Shown here piece after piece: positions 40,602 through 51,017 of a stretch of 64,000 nt of DNA. A program made the position numbers and the translations under genes. Positions within the stretch are counted from its first letter, which is position 1, and every line of letters begins with the position of its first letter. Source of the stretch: an uncultured Clostridia bacterium (GTDB lineage: Bacteria; Bacillota; Clostridia; Christensenellales; Borkfalkiaceae); the NCBI GenBank assembly GCA_944367045.1, contig CALVWI010000001.1, positions 1 to 64,000 of the forward strand, written 5' to 3'. Below the pieces are notes generated by a model, which was given only the letters and a program-made list of their open reading frames with translations, had not been told where the DNA came from and ran no database searches.

Positions 40602-42367
40602 AGACGGTCTTCCCGCCCGAATTTATGGAGGAGCTCAAAGCCAAGAACGACATCGTCGACGTCATCGGCTCCTACATCAAGCTCGAGAGGAGGGGATACA
40701 CCTACTGGGCTTGCTGCCCCTTCCATCATGAAAAGACGCCCTCCTTCGCCGTCAATGCCGCCGACCGTTACTACCACTGTTTCGGCTGCGGGGTATCGGG
40801 CGACGTCATCGGGTTTGTCAAGAATTATGAAAACGTCGATTTCCGTCAGGCGGTGGAAATTTTAGCTGCCCGTGCGGGCATGCAGGTCCCCGAATGCGAC
40901 GACAGGGCCGCCGAGGAGGCCGCCCGCCGCAAGAAGAAGCTGGACAGGCTGCGCATGCTCATGCGTGAGACGGCGCGCTTCTATCTCTCTAATCTCTACT
41001 CGGGGGAGGCGCAGGCGCACCTTGCCTATACCGCCAAGCGCGGGCTCTCGCCCACCATCATGAAGAAGTTCGGCCTCGGCGCGTCGCTCGACTTCGATTC
41101 CCTTCCGCGGTTCCTCCTCGACAGGGGCTACACGCGCGAGGAGTGCCTTGAAAGCGGCGCCTGTTCGGAAACCAACGGCCGCATGTACGACGCGCTTGCG
41201 GGCAGGCTCATCGTTCCCATCATCGACCAGATGGACGAGGTCATCGCGTTCGGCGGACGGCTCCTCGAGAAGTCCGACCGTGCGAAGTACAAGAATACGC
41301 GCGAGACGGTGCTCTTCAACAAGAGCCGCACCCTCTTCAACCTCAACCAGGTCAAAAAACTGCGCCGTGCGGGCGGGCTCAACTCGCTCATCATGGTGGA
41401 GGGCTACATGGACGCCATCTCGCTTGCGCAGGGGGGCTTCCCCAACGTCGTCGCGAGCATGGGTACCTCCCTCACCAAGGACCAGGCGCGGCTGTGCAAG
41501 CGGTACGCGGACGATGTGTTCATCAGCTACGACGGCGACTTCGCGGGCCAAAAGGCCAACCTGCGCGGGCTCGACATCATGAAGCAGGAGGGCATCAAGG
41601 TGCGCGTCGTCCCCCTTCCCGACGGGATGGACCCCGACGACGTCATCCAAAAGCAGGGCGCGGCGGCCTATCAAGACTGCCTCGACCACGCGATGCCGCT
41701 CATCGACTTCCGCATCCATGCGGCGAAGATGAAGTACGACCTCACCCGCACGGACGAGCGGCGCGACTTTGTAAGGGACGCCCTTCAGATCGTGCGCGAA
41801 GCGGAGAGCGCCACCGAGCGCGAGCAGCTGCTTGCCCGCATCAGCAAGGACGCGGACGTGAGCATCGGCGCCTTGCAGAGAGACCTCGATGCCGTGCCCC
41901 GCAAGGCTCCCCCCGAGGAGAGCGAGCCGCAGCGCAAGGAGGACAATGCCGCGGGCGACCGGAAGGCCGAACGGTTCGTGCTGGCCGCCTGCCTCTTTCA
42001 GAAGCCGTACGCCGAGGGCTGCGACCTCTCGGGCATCCGCTTTTCGAGCGAGGATCTTCGCACCATCGCCGACTACATCGAGCGCGGCAGGAAGGAGGGG
42101 CACATCCGTCCCGCGGGGCTCTTCGACGAGATGAGCGCGGACGGGGAACTTTCCGAAGTGCTCGATCTCGACCTCGGCGACAACCTCGACGGCGAGCGCG
42201 CCGAGCGGTACTTTGCGGACAGTCTCCGCCTTCTGAAGGAGCGGGGCATCCGCGATGAGATCGCCGCCTACCGTTCGCGCTTCGAAACGGCGACCGACCC
42301 CGCGGAAAAGCGGGAGATCCTCTCGCGGCTCAACGCGCTCACCAAAAAACTCGGCATGCTGCGCTGA
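40598..42367 (+). CDS. dnaG: DNA primase
   Basis: This 589-residue DnaG makes RNA primers at the replication fork. The zinc-binding domain has CCPFHHEKTPSFAV and HCFGCGVSGDVIGF (CHC2 pattern). The TOPRIM core has LIMVEGYMDAISLAQ with the catalytic Glu and ISYDGDFAGQKA with the Asp pair. The C-terminal ~130 residues are the helicase-interaction region. ATG 40598 overlaps the dgt stop. Confidence 0.97.
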   Translation: MKTVFPPEFMEELKAKNDIVDVIGSYIKLERRGYTYWACCPFHHEKTPSFAVNAADRYYHCFGCGVSGDVIGFVKNYENVDFRQAVEILAARAGMQVPECDDRAAEEAARRKKKLDRLRMLMRETARFYLSNLYSGEAQAHLAYTAKRGLSPTIMKKFGLGASLDFDSLPRFLLDRGYTREECLESGACSETNGRMYDALAGRLIVPIIDQMDEVIAFGGRLLEKSDRAKYKNTRETVLFNKSRTLFNLNQVKKLRRAGGLNSLIMVEGYMDAISLAQGGFPNVVASMGTSLTKDQARLCKRYADDVFISYDGDFAGQKANLRGLDIMKQEGIKVRVVPLPDGMDPDDVIQKQGAAAYQDCLDHAMPLIDFRIHAAKMKYDLTRTDERRDFVRDALQIVREAESATEREQLLARISKDADVSIGALQRDLDAVPRKAPPEESEPQRKEDNAAGDRKAERFVLAACLFQKPYAEGCDLSGIRFSSEDLRTIADYIERGRKEGHIRPAGLFDEMSADGELSEVLDLDLGDNLDGERAERYFADSLRLLKERGIRDEIAAYRSRFETATDPAEKREILSRLNALTKKLGMLR

Positions 42368-42476
42368 ACGGGCGCACGCGCCGCATTTTTCACGATAACC
42401 CCAACCGATTGTATTATAGATAACTCAAAAGCTCCCCGCGGGACAAGCTCCCGCCGAGGGACACGGAGGATAACAT

Positions 42477-43607
<1,131 letters not shown>

Positions 43608-44267
43608 ATGGGCCGCATCGACATCATCTGCTCGCACCTGCCCGCGGCGGACGTCTTTGCGGACGTCGGCTGCGACCACGGCTACTGCACGCAGTATATG
43701 CTCCATAACGGCCTGTGCCGCACGGCGTACATCTCCGACATCAGCGCGGAGAGTCTCAAAAAGGCGGAGACGCTGCTCTCCCGGGAAGTCAAAGAGGGGC
43801 GGTGCATCCCCGTCGTCGCGGACGGGCTTCAAGGCATTGCAAGCTGCGACCTCGTCCTCATCGCCGGCATGGGCGGGGAGGAGATCGTGCATATCCTGAA
43901 GGAGGGGTATCTCCCCCAAAAGTTTGTGCTGCAGCCCATGAAGAACACCGAGAAGGTGCGCCGCTATCTTGTGGAACAGGGCGCGCGCATCACGAAGGAC
44001 TTTACCTTCGAGGACGGCAAGTTCTACGACCTCATCGTCGGCGAATGTGCCGAGGAGGGCGACAGCTACACCGATTGGGAATACAAATTCGGGCGGGACA
44101 ATCTTCTCTCGCCCTCGCCCGCCTTTCTGAAGTGGGTAAAACAGGAGAAGGGGAAGCTGGACAGCCGCCTTCTCGCCCCCGCGATGAAGCGGGAGAGCCG
44201 CGAAGAACTGCGGCAAAAGCGTTACGAATTGGAGGTGATCCTCGATGCGCTCGAAGGAGATGTATGA
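43608..44267 (+). CDS. trmK: tRNA (adenine(22)-N1)-methyltransferase
   Basis: This 219-residue TrmK has the SAM-binding segment VFADVGCDHGYCTQYML, then DISAESLKKAE and CDLVLIAGMGGEEI (the GMGG signature of the family), with QPMKNTEKVRRYL following. It methylates A22 of tRNAs. It directly follows rpoD and overlaps the next gene by 23 nt, the usual rpoD-trmK-nif3 order of Firmicutes. Confidence 0.94.
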   Translation: MGRIDIICSHLPAADVFADVGCDHGYCTQYMLHNGLCRTAYISDISAESLKKAETLLSREVKEGRCIPVVADGLQGIASCDLVLIAGMGGEEIVHILKEGYLPQKFVLQPMKNTEKVRRYLVEQGARITKDFTFEDGKFYDLIVGECAEEGDSYTDWEYKFGRDNLLSPSPAFLKWVKQEKGKLDSRLLAPAMKRESREELRQKRYELEVILDALEGDV

Positions 44268-45021
44268 ACTTGTCGACACCCTCGCGCCCTTTGCGTTGAG
44301 CAGGGCGTACTGCGAGAAAACGGGCGGCTACGACAACAGCGGCCTGCTTCTGGACTGCGGGAACGACGCGGAGAAAGTGCTCTTCTCCCTCGATCTCTCG
44401 CAGGCGGCCGTGGAGGAGGCGAAAAGAATGGGTGCGGGGCTCATCGTCACGCACCACCCCGCCATCTACGCGCCTTTGAAGAATTTGACTCCCGATGGCG
44501 CAGGAGCGAGCATCCTCGCGGCGGCACGGGCGGGCATCTCCGTCATTTCGGCGCACCTCAATCTCGACATCGCCCCGCAGGGCATCGACGAGAGCCTCAT
44601 GCTCGGCCTCGGCGGAAAGAAGGCGGACGCCCTCTACGAGACCGTGGAAGGGGGTGCGTACGGCCGTGTGTATGACGTGGAGCCGTCGCCCCTTCAGGAG
44701 TACGTCTCTCGCGTGGAAGAGACCTTCCATACGAAGAGGCTCGTCGTCTACGGGGAAAAGCCCGTTCGCCGCGTTGCAAGTTTCTGCGGCGCGGGCATGG
44801 AGGAGGGCAGCATCGCATTCGCCCTCCGAAACGGGGCGGACACCTTCGTCTCGTCCGACCAAAAACATCATCTCGTCGCCATGGCGGTGGAAGCGGGCAT
44901 GAACGTGCTGCTTCTCACCCACTATGCGGCGGAAACGTACGGCTTTCACCGCTTTTATGAGCGCGTGAAGGCACAAATTAGCGCAGAGTGTGCGTTCTTT
45001 GCGGACGCGCGTCTATTATAA
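44245..45021 (+). CDS. Nif3-like dinuclear metal-centre protein (YqfO family)
   Basis: This 258-residue protein has GGYDNSGLLLDCG, LIVTHHPAIYAPLKNL with the metal His pair, VISAHLNLDIAPQGID and the C-terminal FVSSDQKHHLVAMAVEAG and LLTHYAAETYG. This is the Nif3/YbgI family; its enzymatic role (GTP cyclohydrolase-like) is not settled. The central insert domain found in some homologues is short here. It is translationally coupled to trmK. Confidence 0.92.
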   Translation: MRSKEMYELVDTLAPFALSRAYCEKTGGYDNSGLLLDCGNDAEKVLFSLDLSQAAVEEAKRMGAGLIVTHHPAIYAPLKNLTPDGAGASILAAARAGISVISAHLNLDIAPQGIDESLMLGLGGKKADALYETVEGGAYGRVYDVEPSPLQEYVSRVEETFHTKRLVVYGEKPVRRVASFCGAGMEEGSIAFALRNGADTFVSSDQKHHLVAMAVEAGMNVLLLTHYAAETYGFHRFYERVKAQISAECAFFADARLL

Positions 45022-45053
45022 ATCGCCGGAAACGGCGGGGAAAGGAGACCTAT

Positions 45054-45752
45054 ATGGCAGTATCAAAGGAATTACTCGAATATCAGAAGGTGGATGCGGA
45101 GCTCCGCAAGATCGAGCAGGAGATCGCGGGGAGCGAGGAGCGCAAGAAGTACATCCAGGCCAAGAAGTTCATGGAGACGGCGGCGGAGAAGCTCGAAGGG
45201 ATGGACGCCCGTGCCCGCGAACTCAAGGAGATGGCCATGCGCCTCACTTACAACTATCAGGAGCTCAACAAGGCGATCTCCGAATACGCCGAGATCGACG
45301 AGATGGTCGAAGCGGGCGGCGACGTCTCCTTCTACAAGAAGAAGGTGCAGACGCTCTCCGACCAGCTCCGCTCGCTCAAGAACGAACTCAACAAGCTCGT
45401 TGCGGAGATCGAGAACGCCTGCGAGGAGTATCAGCGCATGAAGAAGCAGACCATCTCCATGCAGAAGCAGTATAAGGAGTACAACGAGAAGTTCAAGGAA
45501 GTCAAAAATTCCCACGCGGCGGAGGTCAAGGCCATCAACGAGAAGCTCGAAAAGATCGGCAAGAACATTCCCGCCGACATTCTCGCGCGCTATAAGGCAA
45601 AGCGGAGAGACCGCATCTTCCCCGTCATCGTGCCGCTCACCAACGGGCGGTGCGTCTGCGGTATGGACTTCGCCATCGCCCAGCAGAGCGCTCTCGAGGG
45701 CGGAAACGTCATCGAATGCGAGCACTGCCGCAGGTTCATCTATAAGGAATAA
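45054..45752 (+). CDS. Coiled-coil protein with C-terminal zinc ribbon (DUF164/CdsZ-like)
   Basis: This 232-residue protein is mostly long helices rich in Glu and Lys (residues 1-~170, heptad-like) and ends with a four-cysteine zinc ribbon (CVCGM, then CEHCRRF). The family regularly follows nif3-like genes. It has been connected to ribosome or RNA handling in some bacteria, but that is not visible here. AAAGGAGA precedes ATG 45054. A hairpin with a T-rich tail follows the stop. Confidence 0.85.
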   Translation: MAVSKELLEYQKVDAELRKIEQEIAGSEERKKYIQAKKFMETAAEKLEGMDARARELKEMAMRLTYNYQELNKAISEYAEIDEMVEAGGDVSFYKKKVQTLSDQLRSLKNELNKLVAEIENACEEYQRMKKQTISMQKQYKEYNEKFKEVKNSHAAEVKAINEKLEKIGKNIPADILARYKAKRRDRIFPVIVPLTNGRCVCGMDFAIAQQSALEGGNVIECEHCRRFIYKE

Positions 45753-45786
45753 CGCGGGCAAAGATTTGTGCGCCCGTCAAAGGTTC

Positions 45787-45814
45787 GCCGCAGGGATCCC
45801 CTGCGGCATTGCTT
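45787..45814 (+). terminator. Terminator-like hairpin after the zinc-ribbon gene
   Basis: GCCGCAGGG and CCCTGCGGC pair perfectly around ATC, and ATTGCTTTTGTTT follows. Confidence 0.7.
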
Positions 45815-45825
45815 TTGTTTCGCTG

Positions 45826-45833
45826 CATACATT
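45826..45833 (+). promoter_or_regulatory. Sigma-E-type -10 box before alr
   Basis: CATACATT fits the sporulation sigma-E -10 consensus CATACANT and ends 5 nt before the alr ATG. No good -35 is evident and no Shine-Dalgarno is present. The same geometry recurs before yunB and the amidase gene. Confidence 0.55.
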
Positions 45834-45838
45834 AGACT

Positions 45839-46816
45839 ATGCAGCACCTTTCAGCTCACATCTTCCTCTCCCGCATCATAACGAACGCCCGCCTCTTGAA
45901 GGAACGGGCGGGAACGGCGCTTTATGCAGTCGTCAAGGACGACGCCTACGGCCACGGGGCGGAGCGCGTCGCCCAGACGCTGGAGCCGCTTGCGGACGCC
46001 TTCTGTGTCGCGACTGTGCGCGAGGGCGCATCCCTCCGCATTGCGGGTATTTTGAAGCCCGTTCTCGTCTTTTGCCCGCCGCTCGATGAAGAGGACGCGC
46101 TCCGCATGCAGGCGTATGACCTCACCGCGACGGTCTCCTCGCCCTGTTCGCTTGAACTTGCCGCCGAGGCGCACCTGCAGGCGCACCTTGCCGTCAACAC
46201 GGGCATGAACCGCTACGGCGTTCCTCCCGAGCGAGCGGAGGGCATGGCGCGGCGGGCGAAGGGGCTGGGCGTTCCTCTCACGGGCGTCTATTCCCACCTT
46301 TGGGCGGCGCACGAGAGAGACGTGCGGGAGGAACAGCTCGCTCTCTTTTTGCAGGCGGCGGAGGGCGTCCGCGCGCACTTCCCCGAGGCCAAACGTCACC
46401 TCGCGGCAACGGGCGGCATCTTGGCGGGGAGGGAGTTCTGCCTCGACGGCGTGCGCCCGGGCATCGGGCTCTACGGCTATCTTCCGCAAGGGTTCGAGGG
46501 GCAACTTCCCGTCAGACCCGCAGTCAGGCTGTATGCGTCCGTCTCGCACACGGCGGCGCGCGTCGGCAACGGCGCGGGCTACCGCGCGGCGGGGGAGGGG
46601 AGCACCTTCTATACCCTCCGCATGGGGTACGGCGACGGCCTCTTCCGTCAGAACGGCCTTCTCTGCATGGACGCCTGCGTGCGGGAGGGCAGGGCGCGTC
46701 TCGGGGCGAAAAAGCGCGTGCTTTGCGATCTTACTGCCTATGCCCGCGAAAATCACACCACGGAATACGAAGTCCTCCTGCGCGCATTGCAGGGGGCGGA
46801 GAAACACTATGACTGA
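45839..46816 (+). CDS. alr: Alanine racemase
   Basis: This 325-residue fold-type III PLP enzyme interconverts L- and D-alanine. The PLP lysine is in YAVVKDDAYGHG; HLAVNTGMNRYG, ATGGILAG, VRPGIGLYGY and the segment VGNGAGYR (position of the second catalytic Tyr) follow, then MGYGDGLFR. It is about 40 residues shorter than usual, mainly at the C-terminus. A sigma-E-like box right before the ATG suggests a sporulation-linked racemase, as known for B. subtilis YncD; that link is inference. It overlaps the next gene by 8 nt. Confidence 0.85.
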   Translation: MQHLSAHIFLSRIITNARLLKERAGTALYAVVKDDAYGHGAERVAQTLEPLADAFCVATVREGASLRIAGILKPVLVFCPPLDEEDALRMQAYDLTATVSSPCSLELAAEAHLQAHLAVNTGMNRYGVPPERAEGMARRAKGLGVPLTGVYSHLWAAHERDVREEQLALFLQAAEGVRAHFPEAKRHLAATGGILAGREFCLDGVRPGIGLYGYLPQGFEGQLPVRPAVRLYASVSHTAARVGNGAGYRAAGEGSTFYTLRMGYGDGLFRQNGLLCMDACVREGRARLGAKKRVLCDLTAYARENHTTEYEVLLRALQGAEKHYD

Positions 46817-47336
46817 AAAACAAGTTTTAAGGGTCAAAATGAAGGACGTGCGTGCGGGGCTTTGCTCCGCCGAGAAGGACGCTGCCATTTCGGAGCACGT
46901 CCTCGCGGCGTTCGGGGAGGGAGAGAGCTTCTTTGTCTATCTCTCCTTCGGCTCGGAGGCGGGCACGGGGGAGCTCATCCGCGCGCTCCTTTCCCGCGGG
47001 AAACAAGTCTGCGCTCCCCGCATCGAAGGGGGAGCAATGCTCAGTGTTCCCTACAAGGAGCCCCTCGAACAGGGCGCATACGGCATTCTGCAGCCGCCGA
47101 CGGGGGAGGAGCGTACCTGCGCAGTCGCCCTCACGCCGCTCTTGGCGTTTGATGGGGAGGGGTACCGCCTCGGCTACGGGGGCGGGTACTACGACCGCTG
47201 GTTCGCCGCCCACCCCGATGTCCTTCGCGTGGGACTTGCCTACGCGGGCCAGCGAGTCGAACGGCTCCCCCGCGAGGAGACGGACGTGCGCCTTCACGCC
47301 GTTGTCACCGAACTCGGCGTCCTGCGCTTTTTGTGA
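46809..47336 (+). CDS. 5-formyltetrahydrofolate cyclo-ligase
   Basis: This 175-residue enzyme converts 5-formyl-THF to methenyl-THF with ATP. The signature LGYGGGYYDRWFA near the C-terminus and VCAPRIEG (basic substrate loop) fit the family. The start ATG 46809 lies within the end of alr; a longer frame upstream is a shadow of alr. The region before it lacks its own promoter. Confidence 0.9.
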   Translation: MTEKQVLRVKMKDVRAGLCSAEKDAAISEHVLAAFGEGESFFVYLSFGSEAGTGELIRALLSRGKQVCAPRIEGGAMLSVPYKEPLEQGAYGILQPPTGEERTCAVALTPLLAFDGEGYRLGYGGGYYDRWFAAHPDVLRVGLAYAGQRVERLPREETDVRLHAVVTELGVLRFL

Positions 47337-47340
47337 ATGC

Positions 47341-47370
47341 TTGACAGCGCATGTGCGTTTGCGCTATAAT
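47341..47370 (+). promoter_or_regulatory. Consensus promoter of the rsmD-coaD transcript
   Basis: TTGACA and TATAAT are separated by 18 nt. The leader of ~38 nt contains ACGGAGGG before ATG 47415. Confidence 0.85.
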
Positions 47371-47414
47371 ATTTAAAGCCGTGCCGCAAAAGCGCGGCGC
47401 ATACGGAGGGACCC

Positions 47415-48176
47415 ATGCTCAACGAGGCACCCAAGAAACCCAAAAAACGCGTCGATTATTCGCACCCCAACCCCTGGCAGTACTTTTGGCGGCTGCAGAA
47501 GGAGGGCTGGCGGCGCGCCGTCACGCCCGCGCTCATGTACTTCTTCATGAGCCTCATCATGCTCGCCCTGCAGGCTATCGAGATCGTCTGGCTGAGCATC
47601 ACGCTCGGCATCGTCTGCATCGCGGCCGGCATCTTCTTCAACGCGCACCTTCTCCTTCACTTCGGTGAGGCGCACTACGATATCTTTGTGACGGGCGAAC
47701 TCTACCGCAAGCGCGAACAGGAGGAGGGCACCTACATCTCCCCCGATCATCACCTCGAGAAGGAATACCGCCCGTGGAAGGGCTTCTTCATCGGGTTTTT
47801 GATGAGCATCCCTGTGCTCATCCTGGGCATCCTCGCGGGCGCGCTCGACGGAACGAACGTGGGCGGCGGCGTTCTTTGGGCGTTCGCCATGCTCGCGGGC
47901 TGCGCCGTCGTGCCCTTCACCTGGCTGAGGAACTACGTTCCCTCGATGGCGAACCTTTCCTACTACTGGACGATCGCGACCATCCTCGTGCCCATCCTCG
48001 TGAGCGGCGTCTTCTATATTCTCGGGGCTTACGTCAACCGCCGCAAGCGCGCCAAGAAGGAGGCGCGTGAGGAGGCCGTCAGGGCGGCTGCGGAGGCGGC
48101 GCGTCAGGAGCGGCTCAACCATGAACAGACGGAGGCGCAGCGCATCAAGACGCTGCAGTCGAAAAAGAAGAAATGA
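47415..48176 (+). CDS. Membrane protein of unknown function
   Basis: This 253-residue protein has two hydrophobic pairs near the N-terminus (~38-80) and two further pairs between ~120 and ~205, with a basic cytoplasmic-type head (KKPKKR) and a long charged tail ending in a lysine run. I do not recognise a family. It starts an operon: its stop overlaps rsmD by 4 nt. The tail looks like a coiled coil that could contact RNA or ribosomes, but that is speculative. Confidence 0.75.
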   Translation: MLNEAPKKPKKRVDYSHPNPWQYFWRLQKEGWRRAVTPALMYFFMSLIMLALQAIEIVWLSITLGIVCIAAGIFFNAHLLLHFGEAHYDIFVTGELYRKREQEEGTYISPDHHLEKEYRPWKGFFIGFLMSIPVLILGILAGALDGTNVGGGVLWAFAMLAGCAVVPFTWLRNYVPSMANLSYYWTIATILVPILVSGVFYILGAYVNRRKRAKKEAREEAVRAAAEAARQERLNHEQTEAQRIKTLQSKKKK

Positions 48177-48712
48177 GGATCATTGCGGGAAAGTACCGCG
48201 GCAGGGTATTGAAGGAATTCAAGGGGACGGACATCCGCCCCACGTCCGACCGCGTCAAGGAGTCCGTCTTTCAGATCCTCACCCCGTACTTTGCGGGGGC
48301 GCGCGTTCTTGACCTCTTTGCAGGCAGCGGGGCGCTCGGCATCGAGAGCCTCTCGCGCGGCGCCGACGAGGCCGTCTTCAACGACCTTTCGAAGGACAGC
48401 CTGCTCGTCCTTCAGGCCAATTTGAAGAAGGTGGGGGAGCGGGCGAAGGTGTATAACCTCGACTATCAAAGCTGTCTGAAGGCGCTCTCGGGCAAGTTCC
48501 GCCTCATCTTTTTGGACCCCCCTTACCGCATGGACATCGCGGAGGAGTGCCTCGCGCTCATCAGGGAGCGCGGCCTTTTGGAGGAGGGCGGCCTCGCCGT
48601 CTACGAGTGCGAAAAGGAGCTTACCGCGCCCGACGGCTGGGAAACAGCCGATATGCGCAGCTACGGCCGCACGAAAGTCTATTTTTTTAAGGAACAGGAG
48701 GAAGGCGTATGA
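48173..48712 (+). CDS. rsmD: 16S rRNA (guanine(966)-N2)-methyltransferase
   Basis: This 179-residue RsmD has MRIIAGKYRGRVLKEF at the N-terminus, RPTSDRVKESVFQIL, the SAM loop VLDLFAGSGALGIESLSRGA and the catalytic FLDPPYRM. It methylates G966 of 16S rRNA. It overlaps its neighbours by 4 nt on each side; rsmD-coaD is a conserved pair. Confidence 0.96.
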   Translation: MRIIAGKYRGRVLKEFKGTDIRPTSDRVKESVFQILTPYFAGARVLDLFAGSGALGIESLSRGADEAVFNDLSKDSLLVLQANLKKVGERAKVYNLDYQSCLKALSGKFRLIFLDPPYRMDIAEECLALIRERGLLEEGGLAVYECEKELTAPDGWETADMRSYGRTKVYFFKEQEEGV

Positions 48713-49185
48713 CAAGGCGCTGCGTCTTTGCGGGGACGTTCGACCCCTTCACCATCGGTCACGACGACACCGTGAAAAAGTGCCTCGCCCTCTTCGACGA
48801 GGTCATCATCGTCATTGCCGAAAATAAGCGCAAGCAGTGCATGTTCTCCCTTCAGGAGCGCCTTGCGATGGTCCGTGCGACCTATCATGACGAGCCCCGC
48901 GTGCGCGTCCTCGCATGGGACGGCGTCATCGTCGATCTTCTAAAGAAGGAGAACACCCCCTTCTATGTGCGGGGCCTTCGCAACACCATCGACTTCGAGT
49001 ACGAGAACGCCGACTTCTACGCGAGCCGCGATCTCGACAAGGATATGATCACGCTCTATCTCCCCTGCGAGAAGGAGCACCTGCACATCAGCTCTACCTT
49101 AGTTAAAAATTGCATTGCCTTCGGGAAGCCGTTTGAACAATATGTTCCCGAGGCGGTCTATACTTATATTACAAAAAGAGGATAA
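48709..49185 (+). CDS. coaD: Pantetheine-phosphate adenylyltransferase
   Basis: This 158-residue CoaD performs the penultimate step of coenzyme A synthesis. The nucleotidyltransferase motif FAGTFDPFTIGHDD, then FYVRGLRNTIDFEYEN and HISSTLVKN (the ISSTxxR-type motif), are present. Usual CoaD has GTFDPxTxGH, matched here. It is followed by the DAHP synthase gene after 3 nt. Confidence 0.96.
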   Translation: MTRRCVFAGTFDPFTIGHDDTVKKCLALFDEVIIVIAENKRKQCMFSLQERLAMVRATYHDEPRVRVLAWDGVIVDLLKKENTPFYVRGLRNTIDFEYENADFYASRDLDKDMITLYLPCEKEHLHISSTLVKNCIAFGKPFEQYVPEAVYTYITKRG

Positions 49186-49188
49186 ACT

Positions 49189-50217
49189 ATGTTCGTCAAA
49201 CAGGCACACATCCCTTCGCCCGAGCAGCTCGCCGCGGAACTTCCCTTGACGCCCGAGCTCGCCGCCATCAAAAAGGAGCGCGACAAGCTCACGATGGACG
49301 TCATCGCGGGCCGTACCGACAAGCTCCTGCTCATCATCGGCCCCTGCTCCGCGCACGAGAGCGCACCCGTCCTCGAATATGTGCGGCGGCTGGGAAAGCT
49401 CAACGAGCGCGTCAAGGACAAGCTCGTCATCGTCCCCCGCATCTACACCAATAAGCCGCGCACCAAGGGCGTGGGCTACAAGGGGATGTTCTCCCAGCCC
49501 GACCCCGAGAACAAGGAGGACATCGTCCGCGGCATCCGCACCATCCGCGAGCTCCACATCAACGCCATCTCCGAGTCCGGCCTCTCCGCCGCCGACGAGA
49601 TGCTCTACCCCGAGAACTATCCCTTCCTCGAGGACCTTCTCACCTATATCGCCGTCGGCGCTCGCTCGAGCGAAAATCAGATGCACCGCTTAGTTTCGAG
49701 CGGCATCGACCTTCCCGTCGGCATCAAGAACCCGATGGGCGGTTCCATTCCCGTCATGCTCAACTCCATCTTCGCGGCGCAGAGCCCGCAGGTCTTTAAG
49801 TACGGCAACTATCAGGTCGCGACGGACGGCAACGAGTACGCCCACGCGGTGCTGCGCGGCATGGTCGACTCCTACGGCAACGACATCCCCAACTTCCACT
49901 ACGAGACGGTCATGCGCGTCTTCGAGGGCTATCAGCGCTCCAAGGGCGAGCTCAAGAACCCCGCCGTCATCATCGACGCCAACCACTCCAACTCGGGCAA
50001 GCAGTTCAAGCAGCAGATCCGCATCGTCGAGGAAGTCATGCAGAACCGCCTCTATGACGCCGACTTCAAGAAGATCGTCAAGGGATTCATGATCGAGAGC
50101 TTCCTCGTCGAGGGCAATCAGAAGCACGACATCGTGTTCGGCCAGTCCATCACCGATCCCTGCCTCGGCTGGGAGGACACGGAGCGCCTCGTCCTCGACA
50201 TCGCGGAGAAGGCATGA
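49189..50217 (+). CDS. aroF: 3-deoxy-7-phosphoheptulonate synthase (class I, AroG type)
   Basis: This 342-residue DAHP synthase condenses PEP and erythrose 4-phosphate to enter the shikimate pathway. Signatures are LLIIGPCSAHE (metal Cys), PRTKGVGYKGMFSQPDP, GARSSENQMHR, GIKNPMGG and DANHSNSGKQ. No ACT or chorismate-mutase domain is fused. Its stop overlaps pheA by 4 nt, linking the first step of the aromatic pathway to phenylalanine synthesis; the rest of the pathway is at 34.6-38.5 kb. Confidence 0.96.
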   Translation: MFVKQAHIPSPEQLAAELPLTPELAAIKKERDKLTMDVIAGRTDKLLLIIGPCSAHESAPVLEYVRRLGKLNERVKDKLVIVPRIYTNKPRTKGVGYKGMFSQPDPENKEDIVRGIRTIRELHINAISESGLSAADEMLYPENYPFLEDLLTYIAVGARSSENQMHRLVSSGIDLPVGIKNPMGGSIPVMLNSIFAAQSPQVFKYGNYQVATDGNEYAHAVLRGMVDSYGNDIPNFHYETVMRVFEGYQRSKGELKNPAVIIDANHSNSGKQFKQQIRIVEEVMQNRLYDADFKKIVKGFMIESFLVEGNQKHDIVFGQSITDPCLGWEDTERLVLDIAEKA

Positions 50218-51017
50218 GCGCGCGCTACAGCTGTTTAGGGCCAAAGGGGAGCTATTCCGAGCTCGCCGCCCTGCGCTTTTCCAAGGGGGAGGGGGAGATC
50301 GTCCTCTGCTCCGACTTTTTCGCCGTGCTTGCGGCGCTCGAGAAGGGGGAGACGGACTTCGCCGTCCTTCCCATCGAAAATTCCATTCAGGGCGGGGTGT
50401 TGAAGAACCTCGATTTGTTGGAGCACAGCGGCGCGCCGTTTGCCGTCGAGGAGCTCGTCCTCTCCATTGACCACCGCCTCGCGACCCTCGAGGGCGTTCC
50501 CTATTCGCAGATCGAGCGCATCTACTCGCACGAACAGGCGATAGGCCAGTGCGCGGAGTATCTCCGCACGCACTTTCCGAACGCCAAACTCTTATACACC
50601 CGCTCGACGGCGGAGAGCCTTGAAAAGCTGGACGCCCATTCTGCGGGCATCGTCGGCGCGCACGCTGGAAAGGCGGGCGTCGTGCTCTCCGAGGAAAACA
50701 TCGCCGACGAAAAGCGCAACTTCACCCGCTTTTTGAAGCTCGTCCGCCGCGAAGAGGCGCACCCCGAGCACAGCTCCAAGGTGTTCTTCTGCGCTGTCTG
50801 CAAGCACCGCCCGGGGAGCCTCTACGAACTTTTGGGCGCCTTTGCGACGACGGGCATCAACCTCACCCGCATCGAGAGCCGCCCCATCCGCGACGTGTTC
50901 GGCGAATACCGCTTCTTCATCGAGATCGAGGGGGACATCGCCGACGAGACTGTCAAAGAGGCCGTCCGCGAGGCAAAGGGCCGCTGCAGCCAGTTTCAGG
51001 TCATCGGCGCCTACTAA
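50214..51017 (+). CDS. pheA: Prephenate dehydratase with ACT domain
   Basis: This 267-residue PheA converts prephenate to phenylpyruvate. The catalytic part has CLGPKGSYSELAALRF, FAVLPIENSIQGGVLKNLDLL and NFTRFLKL (the TRF motif). The C-terminal ACT domain, for Phe feedback, has HRPGSLYELLGAFATTGINLTRIESRP. There is no chorismate mutase domain. It converges with ylbJ with a 4-nt overlap of the stops. Confidence 0.95.
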   Translation: MSARYSCLGPKGSYSELAALRFSKGEGEIVLCSDFFAVLAALEKGETDFAVLPIENSIQGGVLKNLDLLEHSGAPFAVEELVLSIDHRLATLEGVPYSQIERIYSHEQAIGQCAEYLRTHFPNAKLLYTRSTAESLEKLDAHSAGIVGAHAGKAGVVLSEENIADEKRNFTRFLKLVRREEAHPEHSSKVFFCAVCKHRPGSLYELLGAFATTGINLTRIESRPIRDVFGEYRFFIEIEGDIADETVKEAVREAKGRCSQFQVIGAY